Below, in pieces: positions 43,350 to 52,817 of a stretch of DNA of 64,000 nucleotides (position 1 is the stretch's first letter; every line of letters begins with the position of its first letter). The notes below the pieces were generated by a model, which was given only the letters and a program-made list of their open reading frames with translations, ran no database searches and was not told the DNA's origin. Origin of the DNA: Toxorhynchites rutilus septentrionalis (lineage: Eukaryota; Arthropoda; Insecta; Diptera; Culicidae); assembly GCF_029784135.1 (NCBI RefSeq), contig NC_073746.1, positions 7,642,380 to 7,706,379 of the forward strand. Direction: 5' to 3'. A program made the position numbers and the translations under genes.

Positions 43350-44464
43350 AGTTCATCGTTGACGAAATAATCGTCATCTTCCGAATCGAGGACGGATTCG
43401 TCCAGCTGTTCCGAAGTGTCAGGTTCTGTTTGATGATTTTTGCTGTGTTCTGCTGTTTCGTGGCTGTTAACCTCTGCCCGCGATTTCGCTGTCCTCATCG
43501 AGACATCGTCATCTGGCGGTGGAGCTCTAGCTTTGAATTTCGCAGACCCGTATGGTTTTTGATTATGCAAGTTATTGTTAGAATTTGAGGTGGATGGCTT
43601 CGCGTTAAAGTGATTGCCATTACTATTGGGGTTGGGAGACGGTTTCGAATTATGTGAACCGTTACTATTGTTGGATCTGATATTTTTATTTGTGTCAGAT
43701 GGTTTTTGGTTTAACTTCTGCCTATATGCAGCGTTGGCATATTGTATGGTGATTGCATACGCTTCCTCCAGACTTTTAGGTCTGTAGCTTCGCACGTGCA
43801 TAGACAATTCCTCTGTGAGCCCATCTATGAATCTAGTGAGAGTCATAAGGCTCACTAGATTATTTATTGCTCTTGTAGAGTTGTTATAATCATCCATTGT
43901 CGCTGCTGTGGATTTAATAGCAGTGTCTATGGTTTTGATTCGGTTGTAGTATTCAGTGATGGATTTTTTTCCTTGGTTTATATAAAACAACGATTGGATA
44001 TGAGATGTCAAATCTCTCCTATCGCCGTATGAATTTAGAATAATTTCTTTGATTTCTGCCCAACTGTTCGGGTTGCCGGCAGCAATCAAAATTTCTTTGG
44101 CCTCTCCCACGATTTTATTCTTTACCGCTCTGACCAATTGGCTGTAGACCGGATCATCTCTGTATCTTTCAAAAAGATGCAGGGTGTTTTCGGCGTCTTC
44201 AAGCCATGCGTTTGTTTCCCGTTTGTTTCCGGAGAATGTTGGTAAATTCTTAATAGGATCCGGAGTTCTAAACTGCATAAACGGATCCTCCGCTTTTGCT
44301 TTAAGTGTTCTCAATTGCCCAATCAGTTCGTTCTGATTGTGAGTTAGGCTCCTTATGTGTTGGAGTAACCCTTGAATTGTTATTTCTTGTTGCGGAATTG
44401 GTGCATGATCATCCAATTCCGGGGCCAGAAGTTCCGGAGAAATCATTTGCTCCCGCTCGGCCAT
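43310..44464 (-). CDS. gag: gag polyprotein of gypsy element B
   Basis: 384 residues, from MAEREQMISPELL. A retrotransposon-gag capsid domain spans about residues 65-255 (FSGNKRETNAWLEDAENTLH, ITEYYNRIKTID, SLEEAYAITIQYANAAYR). An Asn/Ser/Pro-rich linker and an acidic C-terminus follow. It lacks a CCHC knuckle, like the gag of element A. The peptide DELNF near the end carries the frameshift heptamer. The start is 35 nt from the point where the R4-like cluster interrupts the leader, so the gag message can no longer run straight from the LTR promoter. Confidence 0.9.
   Translation of the reverse strand: MAEREQMISPELLAPELDDHAPIPQQEITIQGLLQHIRSLTHNQNELIGQLRTLKAKAEDPFMQFRTPDPIKNLPTFSGNKRETNAWLEDAENTLHLFERYRDDPVYSQLVRAVKNKIVGEAKEILIAAGNPNSWAEIKEIILNSYGDRRDLTSHIQSLFYINQGKKSITEYYNRIKTIDTAIKSTAATMDDYNNSTRAINNLVSLMTLTRFIDGLTEELSMHVRSYRPKSLEEAYAITIQYANAAYRQKLNQKPSDTNKNIRSNNSNGSHNSKPSPNPNSNGNHFNAKPSTSNSNNNLHNQKPYGSAKFKARAPPPDDDVSMRTAKSRAEVNSHETAEHSKNHQTEPDTSEQLDESVLDSEDDDYFVNDELNFHVAEALQKEK
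43343..43349 (-). promoter_or_regulatory. -1 ribosomal frameshift site, gag to pol, element B
   Basis: A AAT TTT in the gag frame (minus strand), within CTA AAT TTT CAC. The -1 frame is closed by TGA just upstream and open from here through pol. Same heptamer and same local peptide as element A. Confidence 0.75.
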
Positions 44465-44498
44465 TTTAATAAATTTGTTTTTTCAAAAGAGTTTGTTC

Positions 44499-44510
44499 TT
44501 TTTTTTTTTT
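44499..44510 (-). other. Poly(A) tail of R4-like copy 1
   Basis: Twelve A residues on the minus strand after GTCTGCC, joined directly to the gypsy leader. Confidence 0.9.
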
Positions 44511-47500
44511 GGCAGACTTATCTCACTTCTTAACTAGGCGAACCTAGCCAGAATTTTCACCTGCCCCCGGGCTTCTGAATGCCAAAGGGGGACTAGGCTC
44601 TGCGGAATGCACATATCTGCATGCTCATGCTGTTTCAGTCCTGACCGAGAAATTGTCGGACAATCGCGCAGGTGCTAAGGATGACCGACTTTTGGATGCC
44701 GGCCAATTCCTTCTCCATGTTCAACACCTTTAGCGCTTCCAGAAGTGTCTTCGGGACAATTCCAGTTCCAGAGAGAACGACTGGAACAATTCTTGGGACC
44801 TCCCTTAGCCCCCACAGTTCCTTGAGCTCCACGGCCAATGGTCGGTACTTGCAGATTTTGCGACCGTGGGTCTCCTCCAGATTCTGGTTCAGTGGAATAG
44901 CGACATCGATGATGGTGACTTTGCGGTCGCTCTTGTCGTAAACCATTATATCTGGGCGGTTGTGGTGGATCGAGAGGTCGGTCAGAACAGTGCGATCCCA
45001 GTACAGCTTGAAACGGTCATTTTCCAGGACAGGTGCAGGCAGGTACCGGTAGTTTGGTACGTTGTCTTCCAGTAGAGCACATTGGAGCGCCAGTTGTCGA
45101 TGAACAATACGGGCCACGTTGTTGTGGCGCTCGGTGTAGGCTGCGTTGGCCAAAACGGGACAGCCTCCCATAATGTGCTCTATGTTTTCACCTGGTTGAT
45201 GGCACATCCGGCAAATGTCATCAACGTCTTGATGCCAGACGTACCGCCTGCAGTTTCTCGTCGGCATTATCCTGTCCTGGATGGCTATCATGTCGGCTTC
45301 TACTACTGAAGAGAGTTCACCACGCGTTAGCCACAGATTAGATGCGGCCTTGTCGACGTGTGGCCGGTCCAGTTGATGGGGGTGGGCACCATGCACTGCC
45401 TTCTGCTTCCAAGCTGCAATCTTCTCCTCCACTGTCTGCAGATTGCAGTTGAGTTGGTACTCCGCTTGCGCCAAGTGCAGAGCGCTGTATCCTCTGTCGG
45501 CGGCGCAGATAGCCCGGTATAGCGCGTTTTGGTTGGCGCGTTCTGCGAAGTACTCGCGCAGTTGTCGTACCTGGGCAACACACAGTGCAGATATGTCGAC
45601 TATTCCAAGTCCCCCTTCTTTGCGTGGCAGTGAAACTCTCTCCAGTGCCGATTGAGGATGGTGCATTCCGGCCTCTTTGAATGCTTTCCTCATCCTCCTC
45701 TCAAGGTCCTCTAGGTCAGTTTTGCTCCATTTGACTACACCAAAACTGAAGGTCAGCAGGGGAACCGCGAATGTGTTGATCGCGCGTACCTTGTTCCCCG
45801 CGTTGAGGAAAGTCCTCAGGACACAGTTCACTCGACTCAAGAACTTGTCTCGCAGCTCCGTCTTGATGTCGGAGTGGCGAATCCCGGTGAGCTGTCGGAA
45901 TCCAAGATATTTATAGGATTCGCCACGAACCATGTCTCTTATGAACTCGCCGTCATAGACCTCGTAACCTCCGGATTCGGTAAGCTGCCCTTTCAGCAGA
46001 TGGACACAGCGGCACTTGTCGAGGCCGAACTCCATGCAGATGTCCCTGCTTATGTCTTCGACAACCCGGATAGCTACACCTAGACGCTGACGTGAATCAG
46101 CGTAGACCTTGAGATCATCCATGTAGAAGGTATGGGTCACTTCTTCGTGGGCGCCGTCGCCATACCTTATTTTATAGCCATGACCGTTTCTATTGAGCGT
46201 CCTACTGAGGGGGTTCAGTGCCAGACAAAACCAAAGCGGGCTGAAAGAGTCGCCTTGGAATATCCCCCTCTTTATCTGCAGCGTTCTAGACTGCAACACA
46301 TTTTCCCCATCACTGAGGTGCAGAGACGTGCTCCACTGCCTCATCGCATGCTGCAGGAACCTAACGACGACGGGATCAATCTTGTATAGCTCCAATACCC
46401 GGACGAGAAACGAGTGAGGTATGGAGTCATAAGCCTTCCTGTAATCGATGTAGGCCATACTTAGGTTCCGCTGGTTATATACCGCCTGGCCGACTATGGC
46501 TGCGTCGATGATGGCCTGGTCTTTGCAGCCATGCGTATTTTTCCTGCATCCTTTCTGCTCTTCTGCGATGATATGGTGTTGTTCGCAGTGGGTAGAAACT
46601 TTGGCGGTTATGATGCTGCTTAATATCTTGTACAGACTCGATAGGCACGTTATCGGCCTGTACTTTGATGGGTTCAATGTGTTGCTGTCTTTCGGGAGGA
46701 GGAATGTGACGCCACGGGTGGCGAATTCAGGGAGGTTGTGTGGGTCACGTAGCACCTTGTTGAAGCACTCAGCTATCTTTTGATGTGCGACGGTCAGCTT
46801 CTTGTGCCAGAAGTTCTGAACACCATCGGGGCCCGGTGCTGCCCAGTTCCTCAGGTACCGCGAGGCTTCGCGGACATCGTTCTCTTCGACGATGATAGCT
46901 GGCATCTCTCCAATTTCACCACAACTCTCCTCCTCCCGTCTTAACCACATTTGCCCGTCGCGATGTTGTACTGGGGTCTCCCAAATACCAGCCCAGAAGT
47001 TCGTCACATCGCTAATATCTGGCAAACCTTCGCGGTAGTCGGGCTTCTCGTCGCTAATGTGGTCGTAGAACGCTTTTTCGTTATCTCTGAACATCCGATT
47101 TTGTTCCTGGCGCTTTGCAGAGTCAGAGTAACGTTTCAGCCGTTTAGTTAGGACGCTCAATTGCTGTACCAGTGTGTCGAGTTTTTCCGTCAGCTGGTGA
47201 GCTCCCAGCTGGCGAAGTTCAGTAGGCCGCACGATCACAGCAACTTGGCGACATAATTTCGCCGATCTGTTGCCTCTTTTGTACGCCATCAGTCTTCCAA
47301 TTGCGGCGCGCTTGTTTAGGATCCGTTGCTCCAATCTCCTTCGCCATGGAGGCTCACGCCTTTCACGGAGATGTTGGAGCAGTCCGCCTCTTGGCCTAAT
47401 ACGGTATCCTAAACTTTTGGCGGTCGCCACAGCAGCACAGTAAACTTTCAGTTGCAGCTCCTCCATGTTCTCAGCATCAACCAAGTGCAGCGGAAGAATG

Positions 47501-48573
47501 TGCTCGTTCATGAGCTTTACTGCACTTGTCAGCCTGCGGGAATGCTGCAACTTCGGGATCCTGGGGCGCGACAATGGGTCTGTGTCGCGGAACTGTGAGA
47601 TCGCCTCGTCGTAGTGGAAGACCAGATCGCGTAGTAGTTGTTGATCTGGCTGTGGGTCTTCCGGCTCATGGGGTTGTTGTACTGTGGCCTCCACTGGTGC
47701 TGATTCGCGTGCCCCACTCGCGAATGAATTGCTCAGCCGTACTGAACTTCGTCTCGACACATCGCTTGCTCTGTTGTTCCTGGAGCTTATTTCTCTCTGC
47801 ACCTGCTGCTTGATCTCGTCGATTTGCGTTTGGGAGAGCATGTTGTTGCGTACTATCGCTCTACGCCTCGCGTTCATCGCGTTCTGATCAAGCCTCCCGA
47901 CGAACTCTGGATACGCTTCCTCGAACATTGTTAGAATTCGAGGGCGACCGCTCATGTCCGTCTCCAAAGCAGTGCAGATGTAATAGGCGCGGATCACGAA
48001 TTCGTTCATTTCGTGTGTCCACATGATCCGGCGCCTAGTGGTACCCACGAGTGTGGACGACTGCCGTCTGGCAGTCGCAACACGTCTCGTAGGCGCAGCG
48101 TTTCTTGGGTGATGTCGATGGCTGCTGTTTCCGTGTGGCGGTAGCTCTTCGGGTTGAACCCGGCTGGTGGCCCGCTCTTGCACATCGCCCTCCAGCCGCT
48201 GGCCGCTCGCTCTTACGCCCGTTCCAGGACCAGCTCCAGTTCGGGGACCCTCCTCGGGTGATCGCATTCTAATTACTCTTCGTGAACGTAGCTCCATTTT
48301 CTGGGTGTATCTCCTTTGCCCGGGAGACAGCGGGTTGGCAAGGCCTCCATGACCCGGGAGGCCTTCCCCGGGAGAGATATAGCGCTCTGACTCGCTCGCA
48401 CCCCCTCACTTAGCCACTTTCGACACCCGTTCTCGGAGCCAAGACCAGGTGTGTGTTTCCAGTTCACGCCCGATCTAAAAATGTCGTCATATGATCTTCG
48501 TGGAGGCGTGAGATAGGAACATTTGAGACCAACAGGCAGGCTCCTACCCTATGTTGATCCCCATTTGAGAACC
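44511..48573 (-). mobile_element. R4/Dong-like non-LTR retrotransposon, copy 1 (full length)
   Basis: 4063 bp from GGTTCTCAAATGGGG (5' end, at 48573) to GTCTGCC (3' end) plus poly(A). 5' UTR about 276 nt, one long frame, 3' UTR about 124 nt with a TTCG-loop hairpin. Its 5' end is preceded by a 24-nt tRNA-like segment instead of a normal flank. Nearly identical to copies 2 and 4. Confidence 0.92.
44635..48297 (-). CDS. R4/Dong-like ORF: reverse transcriptase with restriction-like endonuclease (copy 1)
   Basis: 1220 residues from ATG 48297 (context AAAATGG). Residues 1-90 are Arg/Pro/Ser-rich and probably disordered. About 92-175 (MWTHEMNEFVIRAYYI...) form a conserved Myb-like DNA-binding-type domain seen in this clade. 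The reverse transcriptase covers about 490-800, with PGPDGVQNFWHKKL, YRPITCLSSLYKILSSI, AYIDYRKAYDSIPHSFL, GIFQGDSFSPLWF and FYMDDLKVYADS (YMDD near residue 725). A Cys/His knuckle CRMCHQPGENIEHIMGGC follows at about 1030. The C-terminal PD-(D/E)xK nuclease has RPDIMVYDKSDRKVTIIDVA (about 1112-1132). It would cut its target and copy its RNA onto it. The frame is intact, so it may be active. Confidence 0.9.
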   Translation of the reverse strand: MELRSRRVIRMRSPEEGPRTGAGPGTGVRASGQRLEGDVQERATSRVQPEELPPHGNSSHRHHPRNAAPTRRVATARRQSSTLVGTTRRRIMWTHEMNEFVIRAYYICTALETDMSGRPRILTMFEEAYPEFVGRLDQNAMNARRRAIVRNNMLSQTQIDEIKQQVQREISSRNNRASDVSRRSSVRLSNSFASGARESAPVEATVQQPHEPEDPQPDQQLLRDLVFHYDEAISQFRDTDPLSRPRIPKLQHSRRLTSAVKLMNEHILPLHLVDAENMEELQLKVYCAAVATAKSLGYRIRPRGGLLQHLRERREPPWRRRLEQRILNKRAAIGRLMAYKRGNRSAKLCRQVAVIVRPTELRQLGAHQLTEKLDTLVQQLSVLTKRLKRYSDSAKRQEQNRMFRDNEKAFYDHISDEKPDYREGLPDISDVTNFWAGIWETPVQHRDGQMWLRREEESCGEIGEMPAIIVEENDVREASRYLRNWAAPGPDGVQNFWHKKLTVAHQKIAECFNKVLRDPHNLPEFATRGVTFLLPKDSNTLNPSKYRPITCLSSLYKILSSIITAKVSTHCEQHHIIAEEQKGCRKNTHGCKDQAIIDAAIVGQAVYNQRNLSMAYIDYRKAYDSIPHSFLVRVLELYKIDPVVVRFLQHAMRQWSTSLHLSDGENVLQSRTLQIKRGIFQGDSFSPLWFCLALNPLSRTLNRNGHGYKIRYGDGAHEEVTHTFYMDDLKVYADSRQRLGVAIRVVEDISRDICMEFGLDKCRCVHLLKGQLTESGGYEVYDGEFIRDMVRGESYKYLGFRQLTGIRHSDIKTELRDKFLSRVNCVLRTFLNAGNKVRAINTFAVPLLTFSFGVVKWSKTDLEDLERRMRKAFKEAGMHHPQSALERVSLPRKEGGLGIVDISALCVAQVRQLREYFAERANQNALYRAICAADRGYSALHLAQAEYQLNCNLQTVEEKIAAWKQKAVHGAHPHQLDRPHVDKAASNLWLTRGELSSVVEADMIAIQDRIMPTRNCRRYVWHQDVDDICRMCHQPGENIEHIMGGCPVLANAAYTERHNNVARIVHRQLALQCALLEDNVPNYRYLPAPVLENDRFKLYWDRTVLTDLSIHHNRPDIMVYDKSDRKVTIIDVAIPLNQNLEETHGRKICKYRPLAVELKELWGLREVPRIVPVVLSGTGIVPKTLLEALKVLNMEKELAGIQKSVILSTCAIVRQFLGQD

Positions 48574-48597
48574 TGGCGACCGTGACAGGACTCGAAC
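48574..48597 (-). repeat. 24-nt tRNA-Arg-like 3' end, including CCA, at an element junction
   Basis: Between the poly(A) of copy 2 and the first base of copy 1, the minus strand carries a T-loop (TTCGAGT), a T-stem 3' strand (CCTGT), the acceptor 3' strand CACGGTC, the discriminator G and then CCA. This is the layout of the last 24 nt of a mature tRNA; I judge it to be tRNA-Arg. The plus-strand form TGGCGACCGTGACAGG is the primer-site sequence I recall for 412/mdg1, which use tRNA-Arg. CCA is not encoded in animal tRNA genes, so the source was an RNA. Confidence 0.8.
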
Positions 48598-48609
48598 TTT
48601 TTTTTTTTA
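48598..48609 (-). other. Poly(A) tail of R4-like copy 2
   Basis: T followed by eleven A residues on the minus strand, directly followed by the tRNA-like segment. Confidence 0.88.
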
Positions 48610-51600
48610 GGCAGACTTATCTCACTTCTTAACTAGGCGAACCTAGCCAGAATTTTCACCTGCCCCCGGGCTTCTGAATGCCAAAGGGGGACTAGGCTCT
48701 GCGGAATGCACGTATCTGCATGCTCGTGCTGTTTCAGTCCTGACCGAGAAATTGTCGGACAATCGCGCAGGTGCTAAGGATGACCGACTTTTGGATGCCG
48801 GCCAATTCCTTCTCGATGTTCAACACCTTTAGCGCTTCCAGAAGTGTCTTCGGGATAATTCCAGTTCCAGAGAGAACGACTGGAACAATTCTTGGGACCT
48901 CCCTTAGCCCCCACAGTTCCTTGAGCTCCACGGCCAATGGTCGGTACTTGCAGATTTTGCGACCGTGGGTCTCCTCCAGATTCTGGTTCAGTGGAATAGC
49001 GACATCGATGATGGTGACTTTGCGGTCGCTCTTGTCGTAAACCATTATATCTGGCCGGTTGTGGTGGATCGAGAGGTCGGTCAGAACAGTGCGATCCCAG
49101 TACAGCTTGAAACGGTCATTTTCCAGGACAGGTGCAGGCAGGTACCGGTAGTTTGGTACGTTGTCTTCCAGTAGAGCACATTGGAGCGCCAGTTGTCGAT
49201 GAACAATACGGGCCACGTTGTTGTGGCGCTCGGTGTAGGCTGCGTTGGCCAAAACGGGACAGCCTCCCATAATGTGCTCTATGTTTTCACCTGGTTGATG
49301 GCACATCCGGCAAATGTCATCAACGTCTTGATGCCAGACGTACCGCCTGCAGTTTCTCGTCGGCATTATCCTGTCCTGGATGGCTATCATGTCGGCTTCT
49401 ACTACTGAAGAGAGTTCACCACGCGTTAGCCACAGATTAGATGCGGCCTTGTCGACGTGTGGCCGATCCAGTTGATGGGGGTGGGCACCATGCACTGCCT
49501 TCTGCTTCCAAGCTGCAATCTTCTCCTCCACTGTCTGCAGATTGCAGTTGAGTTGGTACTCCGCTTGCGCCAAGTGCAGAGCGCTGTATCCTCTGTCGGC
49601 GGCGCAGACAGCCCGGTATAGCGCGTTTTGGTTGGCGCGTTCTGCGAAGTACTCGCGCAGTTGTCGTACCTGGGCAACACACAGTGCAGAAATGTCGACG
49701 ATTCCAAGTCCCCCTTCTTTGCGTGGTAGTGAAACTCTCTCCAGTGCCGATTGAGGATGGTGCATTCCGGCCTCTTTGAATGCTTTCCTCATCCTCCTCT
49801 CAAGGTCCTCTAGGTCAGTTTTGCTCCATTTGACTACACCAAAACTGAAGGTCAGCAGGGGAACCGCGAATGTGTTGATCGCGCGTACCTTGTTCCCCGC
49901 GTTGAGGAAAGTCCTCAGGACACAGTTCACTCGACTCAAGAACTTGTCTCGCAGCTCCGTCTTGATGTCGGAGTGGCGAATCCCGGTGAGCTGTCGGAAT
50001 CCAAGATATTTATAGGATTCGCCACGAACCATGTCTCTTATAAACTCGCCGTCATAGACCTCGTAGCCTCCGGATTCGGTAAGTTGTCCTTTCAGCAGGT
50101 GGACACAGCGACACTTGTCGAGGCCGAACTCCATACAGATGTCCCTGCTTATGTCTTCGACAACCCGGATAGCTACACCTAGACGCTGACGTGAATCAGC
50201 GTAGACCTTGAGATCGTCCATGTAAAAGGTATGGGTCACTTCTTCGTGGGCGCCGTCGCCATACCTTATTTTATAGCCATGACCGTTTCTATTGAGCGTC
50301 CTACTGAGGGGGTTCAGTGCCAGACAAAACCAAAGCGGGCTGAAAGAGTCGCCTTGGAATATCCCCCTCTTTATCTGCAGCGTTCTAGACTGCAACACAT
50401 TTTCCCCATCACTAAGGTGCAGAGACGTGCTCCACTGCCTCATCGCATGCTGCAGGAACCTAACGACGACGGGATCAATTTTGTAGAGCTCCAATACCCG
50501 GACGAGAAACGAGTGAGGTATGGAGTCATAAGCCTTCCTGTAATCGATATAGGCCATGCTTAGGTTCCGCTGATTATAAACCGCCTGGCCGACTATGGTT
50601 GCGTCGATGATGGCCTGGTCTTTGCAGCCATGCGTATTTTTTCTGCATCCTTTCTGCTCTTCTGCGATGATATGGTGTTGTTCGCAGTGGGCAGAAACTT
50701 TGGCGGTTATGATGCTGCTTAATATCTTGTACAGACTCGATAGGCACGTTATCGGCCTGTACTTTGATGGGTTCAATGTGTTGCTGTCTTTCGGGAGGAG
50801 GAATGTGACGCCACGGGTGGCGAATTCAGGGAGGTTGTGTGGGTCACGTAGCACCTTGTTGAAGCACTCAGCTATCTTTTGATGTGCGACGGTCAGCTTC
50901 TTGTGCCAGAAGTTCTGAACACCATCGGGGCCCGGTGCTGCCCAGTTCCTCAGGTACCGCGAGGCTTCGCGGACATCGTTCTCTTCGACGATGATAGCTG
51001 GCATCTCTCCAATTTCACCACAACTCTCCTCCTCCCGTCTTAACCACATTTGCCCGTCGCGATGTTGTACTGGGGTCTCCCAAATACCAGCCCAGAAGTT
51101 CGTCACATCGCTAATATCTGGCAAACCTTCGCGGTAGTCGGGCTTCTCGTCGCTAATGTGGTCGTAGAACGCTTTTTCGTTATCTCTGAACATCCGATTT
51201 TGTTCCTGGCGCTTTGCAGAGTCAGAGTAACGTTTCAGCCGTTTAGTTAGGACGCTCAACTGCTGTACCAGTGTGTCGAGTTTTTCCGTCAGCTGGTGAG
51301 CTCCCAGCTGGCGAAGTTCAGTAGGCCGCACGATCACAGCAACTTGGCGACATAATTTCGCCGATCTGCTGCCTCTTTTGTACGCCATCAGTCTTCCAAT
51401 TGCGGCGCGCTTGTTTAGGATCCGTTGCTCCAATCTCCTTCGCCATGGAGGCTCACGCCTTTCACGGAGATGTTGGAGCAGTCCGCCTCTTGGCCTAATA
51501 CGGTATCCTAAACTTTTGGCGGTCGCCACAGCAGCACAGTAAACTTTCAGTTGCAGCTCCTCCATGTTCTCAGCATCAACCAAGTGCAGCGGAAGAACGT

Positions 51601-52673
51601 GCTCGTTCATGAGCTTTACTGCACTTGTCAGCCTGCGGGAATGCTGCAACTTCGGGATCCTGGGGCGCGACAATGGGTCTGTGTCGCGGAACTGTGAGAT
51701 CGCCTCGTCGTAGTGGAAGACCAGATCGCGTAGTAGTTGTTGATCTGGCTGTGGGTCTTCCGGCTCAGGGGGTTGTAGTACTGTGGCCTCCACTGGTGCT
51801 GATTCGCGTGCCCCACTCGCGAATGAATTGCTCAGCCGTACTGAACTTCGTCTCGACACATCGCTTGCTCTGTTGTTCCTGGAGCTTATTTCTCTCTGCA
51901 CCTGCTGCTTGATCTCGTCGATTTGCGTTTGGGAGAGCATGTTGTTGCGTACTATCGCTCTACGCCTCGCGTTCATCGCGTTCTGATCAAGCCTCCCGAC
52001 GAACTCTGGATACGCTTCCTCGAACATTGTTAGTATTCGAGGGCGACCGCTCATGTCCGTCTCCAAAGCAGTGCAGATGTAATAGGCGCGGATCACGAAT
52101 TCATTCATTTCGTGTGTCCACATGATCCGGCGCCTAGTGGTACCCACAAGTGTGGACGACTGTCGTCTGGCAGTCGCAACACGTCTCGTAGGCGCAGCGT
52201 TTCTTGGGTGATGTCGATGGCTGCTGTTTCCGTGTGGCGGTAGCTCTTCGGGTTGAACCCGGCTGGTGGCCCGCTCTTGCACATCGCCCTCCAGCCGCTG
52301 GCCGCTCGCTCTTACGCCCGTTCCAGGACCAGCTCCAGTTCGGGGACCCTCCTCGGGTGATCGCATTCTAATTATTCTTCGTGATCGCAGCTCCATTTTA
52401 TTGGGTGTATCTCCTTTGCCCGGGAGACAGCGGGTTGGCAAGGCCTCCATGACCCGGGAGGCCTTCCCCGGGAGAGATATAGCGCTCTGACTCGCTCGCA
52501 CCCCCTCACTTAGCCACTTTCGACACCCGTTCTCGGAGCCAAGACCAGGTGTGTGTTTCCAGTTCACGCCCGATCTAAAAATGTCGTCATATGATCTTCG
52601 TGGAGGCGTGAGATAGGAACATTTGAGACCAACAGGCAGGCTCCTACCCTATGTTGATCCCCATTTGAGAACC
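48610..52673 (-). mobile_element. R4/Dong-like non-LTR retrotransposon, copy 2 (full length)
   Basis: 4064 bp with the same ends as copy 1 (GGTTCTC ... GTCTGCC). Head to tail with copy 1 (through the tRNA-like segment) and with copy 3L (through CCCTACCCTA). Confidence 0.92.
48734..52396 (-). CDS. R4/Dong-like ORF (copy 2)
   Basis: Same 1220-residue protein as copy 1 with about ten substitutions spread along it, for example RIIRM for RVIRM near the start and VLNIEKEL for VLNMEKEL near the end. All reverse transcriptase, Cys/His and nuclease residues are kept. In this copy a one-base difference just before the ATG (CCCAATAAAATGG against CCCAGAAAATGG) puts the 5' leader in frame, so a longer frame reaches 52567. 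That extension starts with GTG, is out of frame in copies 1 and 4, and is not a credible N-terminus. Confidence 0.9.
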   Translation of the reverse strand: MELRSRRIIRMRSPEEGPRTGAGPGTGVRASGQRLEGDVQERATSRVQPEELPPHGNSSHRHHPRNAAPTRRVATARRQSSTLVGTTRRRIMWTHEMNEFVIRAYYICTALETDMSGRPRILTMFEEAYPEFVGRLDQNAMNARRRAIVRNNMLSQTQIDEIKQQVQREISSRNNRASDVSRRSSVRLSNSFASGARESAPVEATVLQPPEPEDPQPDQQLLRDLVFHYDEAISQFRDTDPLSRPRIPKLQHSRRLTSAVKLMNEHVLPLHLVDAENMEELQLKVYCAAVATAKSLGYRIRPRGGLLQHLRERREPPWRRRLEQRILNKRAAIGRLMAYKRGSRSAKLCRQVAVIVRPTELRQLGAHQLTEKLDTLVQQLSVLTKRLKRYSDSAKRQEQNRMFRDNEKAFYDHISDEKPDYREGLPDISDVTNFWAGIWETPVQHRDGQMWLRREEESCGEIGEMPAIIVEENDVREASRYLRNWAAPGPDGVQNFWHKKLTVAHQKIAECFNKVLRDPHNLPEFATRGVTFLLPKDSNTLNPSKYRPITCLSSLYKILSSIITAKVSAHCEQHHIIAEEQKGCRKNTHGCKDQAIIDATIVGQAVYNQRNLSMAYIDYRKAYDSIPHSFLVRVLELYKIDPVVVRFLQHAMRQWSTSLHLSDGENVLQSRTLQIKRGIFQGDSFSPLWFCLALNPLSRTLNRNGHGYKIRYGDGAHEEVTHTFYMDDLKVYADSRQRLGVAIRVVEDISRDICMEFGLDKCRCVHLLKGQLTESGGYEVYDGEFIRDMVRGESYKYLGFRQLTGIRHSDIKTELRDKFLSRVNCVLRTFLNAGNKVRAINTFAVPLLTFSFGVVKWSKTDLEDLERRMRKAFKEAGMHHPQSALERVSLPRKEGGLGIVDISALCVAQVRQLREYFAERANQNALYRAVCAADRGYSALHLAQAEYQLNCNLQTVEEKIAAWKQKAVHGAHPHQLDRPHVDKAASNLWLTRGELSSVVEADMIAIQDRIMPTRNCRRYVWHQDVDDICRMCHQPGENIEHIMGGCPVLANAAYTERHNNVARIVHRQLALQCALLEDNVPNYRYLPAPVLENDRFKLYWDRTVLTDLSIHHNRPDIMVYDKSDRKVTIIDVAIPLNQNLEETHGRKICKYRPLAVELKELWGLREVPRIVPVVLSGTGIIPKTLLEALKVLNIEKELAGIQKSVILSTCAIVRQFLGQD

Positions 52674-52683
52674 TAGGGTAGGG
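52674..52683 (-). repeat. 10-nt junction insert CCCTACCCTA
   Basis: Lies between the poly(A) of copy 3L and the first base of copy 2. Nine of its bases are the reverse complement of TAGGGTAGG, found about 24 nt inside the 5' end of the element. Confidence 0.8.
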
Positions 52684-52693
52684 TTTTTTTTTT
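52684..52693 (-). other. Poly(A) tail of R4-like copy 3L
   Basis: Ten A residues on the minus strand. Confidence 0.88.
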
Positions 52694-52817
52694 GGCAGAC
52701 TTATCTCACTTCTTAACTAGGCGAACCTAGCCAGAATTTTCACCTGCCCCCGGGCTTCTGAATGCCAAAGGGGGACTAGGCTCTGCGGAATGCACGTATC
52801 TGCATGCTCGTGCTGTT

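Noticed and set aside
48734..52567. Longer 1277-residue form of the R4-like protein in copy 2
   Set aside because: The extra 57 residues begin at GTG, are out of frame in the two other intact copies, and result from one base difference just before the real ATG.
44511..52673. The tandem R4-like array as a pure assembly artefact
   Set aside because: The two full copies differ at many sites and have different junction inserts, so a simple duplicated contig is unlikely; long reads are still needed.
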